A stretch of DNA of 64,000 nt, taken from contig JACKAG010000003.1 in assembly GCA_020635195.1 (NCBI GenBank), forward strand, positions 157,067 through 221,066. Direction: 5' to 3'. Shown piece after piece: positions 38,231-47,222 of the stretch. This DNA is from Deltaproteobacteria bacterium (lineage in GTDB: Bacteria > Bdellovibrionota_B > Oligoflexia > Oligoflexales > Bog-1112). Under the pieces are notes generated by a model. The model did no database searches. It saw only the letters and a list, made by a program, of their open reading frames with translations, and was not told the DNA's origin. Made by a program: the position numbers and the translations under genes. Every line of letters begins with the position of its first letter. The first letter of the stretch is position 1.

Positions 38231-38790
38231 TTCAGCAGGCAATCACAGAAAAATTCTCTGTATTCCTGTCCTGTACAGAAGTCCCGGTCACCTTCGAGTC
38301 AAGAGTCGTCCGGATGGATGGAAAAACAATCAGCCTGCTGAACACAGTAACTCCTGATTTCATCAGACAAGTCAGCAAATCATCTTCCTTTTCTATCCAG
38401 ATAGGAAATCAGAAAATTCTGACCGATCAAATCCTGACAGATGGAAAATACATCATGTTTCCAGTTCCGGAAGCATCCCCGGGAAAAAATCTGAGAACAG
38501 AAGAAAGGGTTCTTTTTTCTGATCCGGACACATGTTACTGCGAAATTCTTAATCCCGTCGACCAGCAAACCATTCTCAGAAAACCCATTCTCGACCTTTC
38601 CCGATCAGGAGTCTCTATCAGAAATGACAAAGAAACTCTTTTATTTACTCCCGGAATCATCTTCCAGAAAATTGATATTTATGTTAAAAATAAAAAAAAT
38701 GACACTTTTAGCGGGAAAGTCGTATATCAGAGAAAACTCATCAATATAAAAGGATATGCATCTGTTCAGGTTGGACTAAAATTTATATAG
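38200..38790 (+). CDS. PilZ-domain-like protein
   Basis: 196 residues from the ATG at 38200, inside the end of the preceding gene; a frame from 38110 gives 226. The C-terminal half resembles a PilZ domain: an R-T-E-E-R-like basic start near the middle and D-L-S-R-S-G-V-S-I, matching the D/NxSxxG c-di-GMP contact. The first half resembles the YcgR-type N-terminal domain. It would be a cytoplasmic cyclic-di-GMP sensor, possibly controlling motility, but the canonical RxxxR is imperfect here (R-T-E-E-R), so binding is uncertain. Confidence 0.6.
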   Translation: MASDKQLQSLIQQAITEKFSVFLSCTEVPVTFESRVVRMDGKTISLLNTVTPDFIRQVSKSSSFSIQIGNQKILTDQILTDGKYIMFPVPEASPGKNLRTEERVLFSDPDTCYCEILNPVDQQTILRKPILDLSRSGVSIRNDKETLLFTPGIIFQKIDIYVKNKKNDTFSGKVVYQRKLINIKGYASVQVGLKFI

Positions 38791-38823
38791 CCAGCATCAG
38801 ATCTTAAATGATGATCACTCAGG

Positions 38824-40311
38824 ATGAACAGGAGTAAATCTTTGATTTCTTCAAAGCCCAAAACAGGCATCCCCAAACAAAACCGAATTTTCGTCAACAG
38901 ATCTTTGAATTTTGGAAATATCAAGCTTGTTGGCTTTGATATGGATCATACACTTGCGCCATACAACAAAGAATCATTTGAATCCCTGTCATTCCAGAAA
39001 ACACTCGAAAAATTCATTGAGGCTGGTTACCCACAGGAGCTTTCAACATTCACATACAAACATAATTTTTTAATTCGCGGTCTTATGGTCGACAAAGAAA
39101 GAGGAAATGTCCTCAAAGTTGATAGTCATAAATATGTAAAAGATGCTTATCATGGGTACAAGAGACTGACAAAAGAAGAGAGACAGACACTCTATAATCA
39201 GCCTGGATTTAATTCACAGAACTTTATAACAGTCGATACTTTTTTTGCTCTCAGTGAAGTGCAGTTATTTGTTGATCTGGTTCAGTACAACAGCGATAAC
39301 CCCGGAAGAATCAGTAAATCGTTCTCTGAAATATACAAAGATCTCAGAAAATTTATCGATGCAAGCCACGCGGATGGCAGTATAAAAAATGAAGTTCTGC
39401 GTTTTCCGGAAAAATATCTGATGAAAGACAAGCACCTTGCCAGAACTCTGGTCCGCCTGATAGATTCAGGAAAAAGATTGTTTTTACTAACAAATTCTCA
39501 GTACGCCTATACACAGTCCATCATGAGTTACGTGCTCCATCAGGCTCATGAGGATTTTGACTCATGGCAGGATTACTGGGATTACATCATTGTTGGAGCA
39601 AGTAAACCAGGTTTTTTCACAGGAACACAGCCTTTTTTTGAGGTCCAGGAACACAGTGGCTTATTAAAAGTCCATTCAGGTTCCCTGACGAATGCTGCAT
39701 TTTTTGGCGGAAATGCGCGTCTTTTTGAATCATTAACCGGATTCAGTGGTGATGAGATTCTCTATGTGGGAGATCATATTTACGGAGATATTATCCGATC
39801 TAAAGGAGTTCTCAACTGGAGAACTATGCTGATCATCAAAGAGCTTGAAGAAGAAATACCGAAAATTGAAAATTCCCTTTCCTATCTCCAGTCCATGGAT
39901 GAAATCCTTGAAGATAAAGAAGCTCTGGATGAAGAGCTTCAGAAAATCCGATCTCTAAAAGCTGCAACACGAAGACAGTTACAGCGAGCCTATCAGACAG
40001 GAGATGAGAAAAAAATTCATAACCTGGAAACTTCCGATAATCGCCTTGAGGAGCGTCTGAATAACAACAAAAAATTATTAAAAACAATGGAAACAAGGAT
40101 CAAAGATCTGATTGAAGAGCGGGAAAAAATGTTCCATCCAATCTGGGGAGAGCTGATGAAAGTTGGACTTGAGCGAAGCCGCTTTGCCCACCAGGTCTGC
40201 AACTATGCATGCCTTTACAGCTCAGGTGTTTCGAATTTAAGATATTATAGCCCTTATAAAAAATTCACCTCCCTCCTGGAAAAACTTCCTCACGAAATGC
40301 ATGGTAAATAA
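38824..40311 (+). CDS. HAD-IG family 5'-nucleotidase
   Basis: 495 residues. The HAD motif I D-M-D-H-T is at 39-43 with the nucleophile Asp39 and Asp41; motif II L-L-T-N-S and motif III V-G-D-H-I-Y-G-D are present. Family members (cytosolic purine-like nucleotidases, for example in Legionella) are about 450-500 residues and dephosphorylate IMP or GMP. A C-terminal region with long charged helices (about 340-440, E-E-R and K-K-rich) may be a coiled coil. It is cytoplasmic. It may adjust the nucleotide pool, fitting with nucleotide import (47980) if that carrier works as predicted. A 33-base gap follows the PilZ-like gene. Confidence 0.85.
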   Translation: MNRSKSLISSKPKTGIPKQNRIFVNRSLNFGNIKLVGFDMDHTLAPYNKESFESLSFQKTLEKFIEAGYPQELSTFTYKHNFLIRGLMVDKERGNVLKVDSHKYVKDAYHGYKRLTKEERQTLYNQPGFNSQNFITVDTFFALSEVQLFVDLVQYNSDNPGRISKSFSEIYKDLRKFIDASHADGSIKNEVLRFPEKYLMKDKHLARTLVRLIDSGKRLFLLTNSQYAYTQSIMSYVLHQAHEDFDSWQDYWDYIIVGASKPGFFTGTQPFFEVQEHSGLLKVHSGSLTNAAFFGGNARLFESLTGFSGDEILYVGDHIYGDIIRSKGVLNWRTMLIIKELEEEIPKIENSLSYLQSMDEILEDKEALDEELQKIRSLKAATRRQLQRAYQTGDEKKIHNLETSDNRLEERLNNNKKLLKTMETRIKDLIEEREKMFHPIWGELMKVGLERSRFAHQVCNYACLYSSGVSNLRYYSPYKKFTSLLEKLPHEMHGK

Positions 40312-40465
40312 GAAAAAAATATTATTTTCAATATTAATTATAAATATAAACAAAAAAATACATGTGATCATATCTTCAAAAAACACCAGAATTTTCCGAT
40401 AGTTTTTCCAGACATCTTTGTCTGTCACACAGATTTCGCTGACAACAGATGCGCCAGACAGCATC

Positions 40466-41851
40466 ATGGAGCCATATTTAGTGGGATACAGGCATCATAA
40501 AAAAACGATTTTTTTCAGGATGATGCTGTTCATATCATGCCTTCATTTTCAGACAATCACGGCCCAAAATTACTCTGTCGGCTATAAAGAATACAGCCTT
40601 GGAAATTTTGAGAAAGCAGAGAATGCCTTCCAGTTAGCTCTGAATAAAAGTGTCTCTCAGGCAGAAAAATCAAGAATCTACAAAATGCTCGGTATTTCAC
40701 AATATATGCAGGGTAAAAGAGCCGCAGCAGAAGCCAGCTTCCAACAGGCAAAACAGCTGAACCCCTATGTCACGATCAGTAGCTCAGAAGTTCCGGACCA
40801 GAGTGTCATAAGCTTTTTTAACCGGATCAAAGCCCCTCTGCCACAAGGAGATATCGATGTCACACAAAAAACCAGTAAGTCCACAAATGAGGAGACGACC
40901 CTTAGCATATACGCAAATATAGCCGGAGCAAGTGTTTCAGTTGACGGCGTTCGGCTTGGCTCTCCCGGACGACCTCTTAGCGTCAACCCGGGAATCCATA
41001 AAGTCATGGTATCTGCCCGAGGATATGAGAGCGTCGTTCAGACTATAAATATCAGAGAAAACGTTGCCAATAACCTTTCTGTTCATCTGAAAAAAAACAT
41101 AATAAAATCAGAAGACAAGACGCTGAAATCCGTAGATAATCAGGTCGAGAAACAAGAAAAAGGTTCTGACGACCTCACCAAAAAAAGCAAAGACCATCTC
41201 AAAAAAGAGCAGATTGCATCCGCATCTCCCAAAAAAACAGATCGTAAAGAACAAAGAAAGCAGACAAGAAAAAAGAATCCTGCCTATGATACTCCGGATA
41301 AGCCTGATCCACTGATGTATTTACTTCCCTTCGGAGCAGGACAATACCTGAACGGAGAAAATATGAAAGGCGCTTTTTTTTCTCTGATTCAGGCAGGATC
41401 ACTGATTTACGGGATCTCTCAATATCTTGCTTCAGAAGCGCTACTGACAGAAACTAACGATGAAATTAAACGACTGGATCAGGAGCGTTCCCTGATCCAG
41501 GACCTCGACGAGTGGGATGCTCACCGCCAGAAAACTCAGATTTATCAACAAGATCAACAAAATAAACTGGATACCCTGTATGTTCAGCAGCTGATCAGTT
41601 TTTCCGTTTTCGGTATCAGCTGGGCTGGTAGTAGCCTTGACGCCTTCATTTTCTCAGAATTTTCATCCGACATCGCCACAACAGAGCTCACACCAGACAG
41701 ATACAGCACAGTAATCAGCAGCTCCGAAACACAAAAGATTCCAAAATCATACAAATTCTCGCTGCACCCTTTTCCTCTTCCTCATCATGTAAAGAACAGT
41801 CCCTTGCTCCCCGGGCTTGCGTTCACTCTCCGTCTGGAACTAAAGTTCTGA
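40466..41851 (+). CDS. Exported TPR-PEGA protein
   Basis: 461 residues from the ATG at 40466 (first ATG at 40418 is also in frame). A hydrophobic leader I-F-F-R-M-M-L-F-I-S-C-L-H-F precedes the mature part. Next comes a TPR-like helical pair (Y-S-L-G-N-F-E-K-A-E-N-A-F), then a PEGA domain with S-V-D-G-V-R-L-G and a G-I-H-K-V-M-V-S-A-R-G-Y ending. A highly charged Lys/Glu linker follows. The C-terminus has the L-L-P-F-G-A-G-Q-Y-L-N-G motif of DUF5683-type membrane proteins, with one or two hydrophobic stretches. It probably acts at the envelope; PEGA domains bind partners at the cell surface. Role unknown. Confidence 0.7.
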   Translation: MEPYLVGYRHHKKTIFFRMMLFISCLHFQTITAQNYSVGYKEYSLGNFEKAENAFQLALNKSVSQAEKSRIYKMLGISQYMQGKRAAAEASFQQAKQLNPYVTISSSEVPDQSVISFFNRIKAPLPQGDIDVTQKTSKSTNEETTLSIYANIAGASVSVDGVRLGSPGRPLSVNPGIHKVMVSARGYESVVQTINIRENVANNLSVHLKKNIIKSEDKTLKSVDNQVEKQEKGSDDLTKKSKDHLKKEQIASASPKKTDRKEQRKQTRKKNPAYDTPDKPDPLMYLLPFGAGQYLNGENMKGAFFSLIQAGSLIYGISQYLASEALLTETNDEIKRLDQERSLIQDLDEWDAHRQKTQIYQQDQQNKLDTLYVQQLISFSVFGISWAGSSLDAFIFSEFSSDIATTELTPDRYSTVISSSETQKIPKSYKFSLHPFPLPHHVKNSPLLPGLAFTLRLELKF

Positions 41852-42111
41852 ATCAGGTTCATCAGCTCCGGAGCCTATTGCAACAGCCCATGCAGCAGAT
41901 CGGACAGAGCATAACTCATTCCGGCAAAAGCAACAAATCGATCTGTCAAAAGCCTGCCTGTCAGGCTCCGGACAGCTTAAGGCTTGCTTTGTCTTCCTCC
42001 TACAGGTTAAAGAAAAGGCCCACGGGTTACAAACATCCGCGCACAGACATAGCGTTCTGTTGTTTACATGATGCAAACTGATCCGGCCACTTTTTCAGTA
42101 AGGAATATGCG

Positions 42112-44511
42112 GTGAAACATAAAGGAAGGCGTAAGCGCTTCAATCCTACGAAAAACCGTCGTGATGAACACAGGAATGACGATTCTGCTCACAGCAAGAA
42201 AAAAGAGCACAGACAAAACTCAGACTCAGACTCAGATCACCGCTCCCATCGTAAGAGTCTTAGCCGTTTGATCAAAGAGACATTCCGGCCCGTCAGAGAA
42301 AGCAGCCCTCATCACGCAAAAAAAATTGAATTAAAGGGAGCGGCAAAACAGACCAGAGAAAAACTGGAAAGCTGGTTTAAAGAAGCCAGGCAGATGCGAG
42401 ATATGCAAAAGCACAGAGATTCCACACAAATCGTACTGGATGACTGGCAGGCTGAGGCCGTCCAGGCCCTTCTGGGAGGGGCCAATGTGGTTGTCGATGC
42501 CCCGACCACAGCAGGAAAAACGCAGGTCGTCGATTCGTTTATCTCCAGCGAAATTTTCAAAGTGGGTTTCCGTGCCTGCTATACATGTCCGGTCAAAAGC
42601 CTTTCAAATGATAAACTAAGAGAGTTCCGTGAAAAATATGGCCGGGATGCCGTTGGTATCGCAACGGGAGATATCAGGGAAAATCTTGATGCTCCCCTGG
42701 TCATTGCAACTCTCGAATCCTACCGCAATTCCCTGTTGGGAGCAGAACCGGATCTGGGTAGAAACCTGGTCATTTATGATGAGTACCACTTTATCCATGA
42801 CGATGATCGGGGAAGCGCCTGGGAAGAAGCTCTGATCCTGACTCCGGCAAACTGTCAGATGCTCCTGCTCTCGGCTTCTTTGTCAAATGCAGGAGAATTT
42901 GCAGACTGGCTGGAACGTTTATCCAGGCGAGCCACAGTCCTGATTCAGGTAGAAAAGCGCCCCGTGCCACTGGCCAATATGGTCTGGTATCAGGATCAGT
43001 GGTATCTGGGAGAAAGCCTGCCCACTGCTGCTTTTCCGGAAAAAACTCCGGAATATCCCGAGCCTGTTCAGCCGCAAAATCTGATCCCCCGCCTTATGGC
43101 TCTGTCCGATATCGGCTTAACACCCTGTATCATCTACGCTGGAAAAAGACTCAGCTGTGAGGTCACAGCACAGGCTCTCACCCGAAGGTTACAGCCTCTG
43201 GACCCTGAGCAATCCTTCCAGATAGGAGAGCGGCTCAACCAGGCTCATAAAGAAAATAAAGTCCTGTCTTTTATGAGCCCTCATCTGAGGCGGATGATTC
43301 AAAGCTATGGCATTACCTATCATCATTCCGGACTGACTCCTCAGGTCCGGGTCGCCATTGAAACCCTGGTCAAAGATGGCCTGATCCGCTTCTGTGTCGC
43401 CACCATGGGGCTCAGCCTGGGGATCAATTTTTCTGTCCGTTCCACCGTCATCATGGATGCTGTACGGCCAGGGAGCCACGGTTTTACCGCTTACTCGCCC
43501 TCAGAAGTCCTCCAGATGACAGGACGGGCAGGAAGAAGAGGGCGTGACCCTGTTGGTTTCAGCTGCTGGCTGAACAGCGAATATATGGCAAGATTCAGTC
43601 ATACAGCAAGAGAGCCCGGAGTCTCACGTCTGAAAAATGACCCGACCACATTTTTGGGGCTGATCAGTCGCGGCTTTAGTCCAGGGCGGGTCGAACAATT
43701 TTATCATAAGAGTTTTCGATACTTCCATTCCGGATCGGCACCCATGCAGCTGATCAGAAAATCCCGCATCCTTCGCAAGCTTGGAGCCCAGAGCCTTCCT
43801 TGCGAGTCTCCTGCCAAAGCTTATATTGGCCATAAAAACCTTGAAAATACAGAATGCTATGATTGCGACTTCAGAACAGGTTGTCACCAACTGCTTCAGC
43901 GCCAGAGCAGAAACCCTCTGGCGCGACTTCATCTGCACCTGCATCAGATCAGGGCTCTTAACTCAGAAGAAGCTCTGACCCCTTATGGTGAGCTGGCCAG
44001 GTTTTTCCCCCAGGCGGGCGGTCTGCTGCTTTCCAGTATGATTGATCACGAAGAGATTAACAGTCAGAATCTTCTTGCATCATGCCAGCTTATGGCGGCT
44101 CTATCTCTGGCCTGCTATAAGTACCCCTGCTCCCGAAGGCCGGATTATCGCCTGCCCTTTTCTCCTGCACTGATCGAAAAAGAGCTCCGGGTTTTTTATC
44201 CGCCAGAGCTCTTCCCGGACCTCTATGAACAACCTGGCAGAGGAAATCGGCGCCGGGCGCTGGGATTTCGGGAATTTAATCCAATGGGTGGCTATATCAT
44301 CCTTCTGTGGTCTGACCCCGGCTGTAGCTGGCAAAAGCTGACCAGAATGGTCTGTACTGAGCAGTTTGGGGCAGGAGATGTCACCGGGCTGATTTACCGC
44401 ACGGCATCATGGCTTCAGTCCATTATTCAGGCTCCATGCGGAGATCTCTCCCGGGCAGCGCGGGAAATGAGAGAAATTCTTCTACGAGAGCCTTTGCAGG
44501 TATCCCTATGA
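42112..44511 (+). CDS. Ski2-like DEAD/DEAH-box RNA helicase
   Basis: 799 residues starting at GTG, preceded by AAGGA. The first 100 residues are strongly basic and low in complexity (R, K, H, S), as in RNA-binding tails. Helicase motifs are D-A-P-T-T-A-G-K-T (motif I), D-E-Y-H (motif II), S-A-S-L-S-N (motif III), and Q-M-T-G-R-A-G-R-R-G-R-D (motif VI). Following the core, a C-x2-C-x5-C segment (E-C-Y-D-C-D-F-R-T-G-C) could bind zinc. The motif II form DExH and the C-terminal helical part fit the Ski2/Hel308 group. Predicted to unwind RNA or DNA in the cytoplasm. It is a single gene, followed by a 550-base non-coding region. Confidence 0.88.
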   Translation: MKHKGRRKRFNPTKNRRDEHRNDDSAHSKKKEHRQNSDSDSDHRSHRKSLSRLIKETFRPVRESSPHHAKKIELKGAAKQTREKLESWFKEARQMRDMQKHRDSTQIVLDDWQAEAVQALLGGANVVVDAPTTAGKTQVVDSFISSEIFKVGFRACYTCPVKSLSNDKLREFREKYGRDAVGIATGDIRENLDAPLVIATLESYRNSLLGAEPDLGRNLVIYDEYHFIHDDDRGSAWEEALILTPANCQMLLLSASLSNAGEFADWLERLSRRATVLIQVEKRPVPLANMVWYQDQWYLGESLPTAAFPEKTPEYPEPVQPQNLIPRLMALSDIGLTPCIIYAGKRLSCEVTAQALTRRLQPLDPEQSFQIGERLNQAHKENKVLSFMSPHLRRMIQSYGITYHHSGLTPQVRVAIETLVKDGLIRFCVATMGLSLGINFSVRSTVIMDAVRPGSHGFTAYSPSEVLQMTGRAGRRGRDPVGFSCWLNSEYMARFSHTAREPGVSRLKNDPTTFLGLISRGFSPGRVEQFYHKSFRYFHSGSAPMQLIRKSRILRKLGAQSLPCESPAKAYIGHKNLENTECYDCDFRTGCHQLLQRQSRNPLARLHLHLHQIRALNSEEALTPYGELARFFPQAGGLLLSSMIDHEEINSQNLLASCQLMAALSLACYKYPCSRRPDYRLPFSPALIEKELRVFYPPELFPDLYEQPGRGNRRRALGFREFNPMGGYIILLWSDPGCSWQKLTRMVCTEQFGAGDVTGLIYRTASWLQSIIQAPCGDLSRAAREMREILLREPLQVSL

Positions 44512-44646
44512 AAGTCTTCACCAGGATACATATATATCCATATGATTTTTAATTGTTTTACAGATCTGATAAAAAAATTGACACTTCTGTTAAATTTATC
44601 TTCAGATCTCCATATGTTTTTCATGAAAGAAACCCCCTATTGTGAA

Positions 44647-44675
44647 TTGACAAAGAACAATACTTAAAGTACATA
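44647..44675 (+). promoter_or_regulatory. Candidate sigma70-type promoter
   Basis: TTGACA at 44647-44652, a 17-base spacer, and TACATA at 44670-44675. The -35 hexamer matches the consensus exactly; the -10 is weak. A better -10, TAGAAT at 44674-44679, has a long 21-base spacer. It would start a transcript near 44682 into the structured region. Another TTGACA is at 44578-44583 without a good -10. Confidence 0.4.
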
Positions 44676-44679
44676 GAAT

Positions 44680-44975
44680 CACGGAAGCAAGTTCGCACCA
44701 TCGCAGACGAGACCCGGGCAACGGGTCAGGTGAGTTTCAAACCTCGCTCATTTTGCGGGTGTGTGTCCGGATGTATCCATATGGATATGAACAGAAATGG
44801 TCCGGTATTGCATCCATGATTTATCAGCTTTAAGCTCAGCCGCTGCATTTTACGTATTTACCTTCCCGTGTCTGTAAACTGCAAGTACTGACTTTTCCTT
44901 AAGATCACCACATTCAGACAAATCACCTTAGGCGGCAGGAGCTTGAAGTCCCCTCCGGGGGGCCATTATTTGGAA
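44680..44975 (+). ncRNA. Candidate structured non-coding RNA or long leader
   Basis: Between the helicase gene and the outer-membrane gene there is no ORF for about 550 bases. Hairpins visible are GACCC (44711)/GGGTC with 7-base loop; CGCACC near 44694 pairing with GGTGTG near 44758; the palindrome TATCCATATGGATA around 44774; and CCCC/GGGG near 44950-44960 followed by ATTATTT. CAAGTTC at 44688-44694 can pair with GAGCTTG at 44939-44945, closing a domain of about 250 bases. A closing stem with GTTCGC on the 5' side and GGCGGCA on the 3' side is seen in 6S RNA, but the size does not fit well. No known family can be assigned. Confidence 0.35.
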
Positions 44976-45068
44976 AAAAGAACTTCCACAACACAACTCC
45001 GGTCAATTTCAGGCGCAGAATCCCGATAGCTCTGATGATAAAAAACAGACGTATCAGGGAGGGCCGTT

Positions 45069-46214
45069 CTGGAACCTTGCATCAGACAAAGATCTGATCT
45101 GCATGATGGAAGCGCAGTAAGGCGCATCTTCCGCCTCGCTACATTCCTGTCAGGATTCTTCTTTTCCCTGGAAGCTCTCGCAGATGAGTATCCATACCTC
45201 TACCGCAGCGCTTACTTTTTAGGCAGAGGCGACACCGGCATCGCAACAGCAGATAATGAAGATGCCATTTTTTATAATCCTGCGGGCCTGGCATCCGGTA
45301 AAGGAATCTACAAAAAAATCGTTCTGGCCTCACCCATGCTGGAAATTTCCCAGGACACCCGCGATGTGATCCGCAAGGTCCAGATTCAGGCAGAAGATCC
45401 GACGGAAACCCTGCGACAGCATGAAGGTAAAGCCCAGCATGTCGGGGCCAATACATTTACGGGGATTATTCTGCGCAGGGCTGCAATCGGAGCCTTTGCC
45501 CACACATCGAACACTGCCCTCCTGTTCCGGGATCACGAAAACGGAGCTCTTGAAACACTCTATACCGAATCTCTGCTCGACGCCGGAATGACCTTTTCAC
45601 TGGCCCAGGATTTTGGGAAATATTTTTCAGCAGGCCTGACCAGCAAAATTCTGAAACGCAATCGTGCTTATTTTCGTGCAAATGCAACAGAAGGCAGCGA
45701 ATTACAAGCTCTGAATTCTGCGGATCAGATATCCATGACCGGAACAGGAGCCGGTGCGGATCTGGGCTTTATGTTTAATATGCAGGGAAAAATCAATCTG
45801 TCTTTCGGTCTGGTCGTCCATGATCTTGGAGACACCCGATTCATTCCTGATAAAGAAACCAGCCTGAGCAAAGAAGAGAGGCCGCTAAAAAACATTCCAC
45901 AGACGATAAGCGCCGGGGTTTCGATAGAGCCTGGAACGAAATACAGCAAATTCAAACTGCTTGCTGACTTCAGAGATCTGAGCAACGCTTATGACATAAG
46001 CCCCTATAAGCGCCTCCACCTTGGAGCTGAGCTGACTCTCAGAGATGTCGTCGGTTTCACTACCGGCCTCAATCAGGGCTATCCCTCTTTCGGTGCATAT
46101 GTAGATATAAGAGTCTTAAGAGTCGATGTCGGAGTCTATGGCGAAGAAGTTGGCAAATATGCAGGAAGCAGGCCAGACACCAGATTTTTCCTCAGAATCG
46201 CGGCAGGGATTTAG
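45069..46214 (+). CDS. Outer-membrane beta-barrel protein (FadL/PorV-like)
   Basis: About 381 residues from a CTG at 45069, or 292 from an internal ATG at 45336. The ATG cannot be right because the open frame upstream of it encodes R-R-I-F-R-L-A-T-F-L-S-G-F-F-F-S-L-E-A-L-A, a complete signal peptide, and then the conserved A-D-N-E-D-A-I-F-Y-N-P-A-G-L-A segment found in PorV/PorQ/FadL-like barrels. The only ribosome-site-backed start in this frame is CTG, six bases after GGGAGG. The rest alternates aromatic and polar residues as expected for strands. It is translationally coupled to the lipoprotein gene: TAG stop then ATG directly. Probably a surface transport or secretion factor. Confidence 0.75.
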   Translation: MEPCIRQRSDLHDGSAVRRIFRLATFLSGFFFSLEALADEYPYLYRSAYFLGRGDTGIATADNEDAIFYNPAGLASGKGIYKKIVLASPMLEISQDTRDVIRKVQIQAEDPTETLRQHEGKAQHVGANTFTGIILRRAAIGAFAHTSNTALLFRDHENGALETLYTESLLDAGMTFSLAQDFGKYFSAGLTSKILKRNRAYFRANATEGSELQALNSADQISMTGTGAGADLGFMFNMQGKINLSFGLVVHDLGDTRFIPDKETSLSKEERPLKNIPQTISAGVSIEPGTKYSKFKLLADFRDLSNAYDISPYKRLHLGAELTLRDVVGFTTGLNQGYPSFGAYVDIRVLRVDVGVYGEEVGKYAGSRPDTRFFLRIAAGI

Positions 46215-47081
46215 ATGAAAACACACAGAACTCTGTATATCCGGATATTCCTGAGCAGTCTGCTATGCTCCGTCATCCTGTCCTGCGGAAAAAACAGCTT
46301 CCGCGATGCCGAAGCAGCTCCGCCCACTGAAGAAGCCAGCAAAGCGCTCGAAGAAGGAAATCCCGAAAAGGCCATTCGCATTCTCCTGGAGGATCTTGGT
46401 TCTTCTGTTGAGCACATCTATAACGGAATGTCTGCCATGACATCCAGCGAGATTTCCTCAGCCCTGCAAAGCGAGATTCTGAAGCTAAGCGGCACAAAAA
46501 AAACAGAATCCAGTAGCAGCCTTTCCATTCTGGCCAGCGCCCATGCTCAGAGCTTCGGCATTGATCCTCTCGATATTGCTCTGTCCCTGATCACATCGGG
46601 TAACGACGAATCATCCTCCGGTAGTAGCAATACAATCACCCTGCTTTATCCTGTGCTCCCGGATGCAACATCAGAGAATAAAGCTGGCCTGAGCCAGGCC
46701 ATTGCAATTCTGAACGCCATCCCACAGGAAGAGCTGACAAAAGCAGATTTTTTTAAGCAATCCCTCTTTCTGACCGCAAACATGTCTCTGATCACCAAAA
46801 CCTTTGATACCGATCCGGCAGATGGTGAGATCACCCTCAACGAACTTGGCAGCCTCGATGCCACAACAACAGACGAGCTTCTGACCCTGCTTGAAACAGC
46901 AATTGGTGCCATTGTCTCGACAGACCAGGAGGGAAACCTGGCACAAGCAACAGAACAGATCGCATCCATCCGCAGCAGTATTGAGAGCCAGGCAGGAGCG
47001 GATGACACGGAAAAACTAAAAGAATTTCTCAGTAATAACGCTTCCTCGATCGGAAATAACAGTGGAAGTACGCTGCCTTAA
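46215..47081 (+). CDS. TPR-like lipoprotein paired with the barrel protein
   Basis: 288 residues. The leader ends V-I-L-S-C (lipobox), so it is lipid-anchored, likely in the outer membrane. The mature part is Ser/Glu/Ala-rich with helical stretches, starting with E-A-S-K-A-L-E-E-G-N-P-E-K-A-I-R-I-L, a TPR-like helix pair. A Ser-rich segment (around 95-110) and long helices follow. It starts immediately after the barrel gene's stop. Barrel plus TPR lipoprotein pairs often act together in assembly or transport at the outer membrane, but the function here is not known. Confidence 0.7.
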   Translation: MKTHRTLYIRIFLSSLLCSVILSCGKNSFRDAEAAPPTEEASKALEEGNPEKAIRILLEDLGSSVEHIYNGMSAMTSSEISSALQSEILKLSGTKKTESSSSLSILASAHAQSFGIDPLDIALSLITSGNDESSSGSSNTITLLYPVLPDATSENKAGLSQAIAILNAIPQEELTKADFFKQSLFLTANMSLITKTFDTDPADGEITLNELGSLDATTTDELLTLLETAIGAIVSTDQEGNLAQATEQIASIRSSIESQAGADDTEKLKEFLSNNASSIGNNSGSTLP

Positions 47082-47222
47082 AAGCATGCTACGACCATAA
47101 TTTTATATGCGAAATCATGCTTTAAATCAAAGAAAGGCCGCTGATATACAGAAAAAACAGGACAGAAGATTTAAGAACAAGAGCGGCACAGAGGACAGAA
47201 GACGAAAGCAGCAGCTCCTGCT

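Noticed and set aside
44680..44975. Assignment as 6S RNA
   Set aside because: The distance between the end motifs is about 240 bases and the central bubble could not be drawn; kept only as an unassigned structured candidate.
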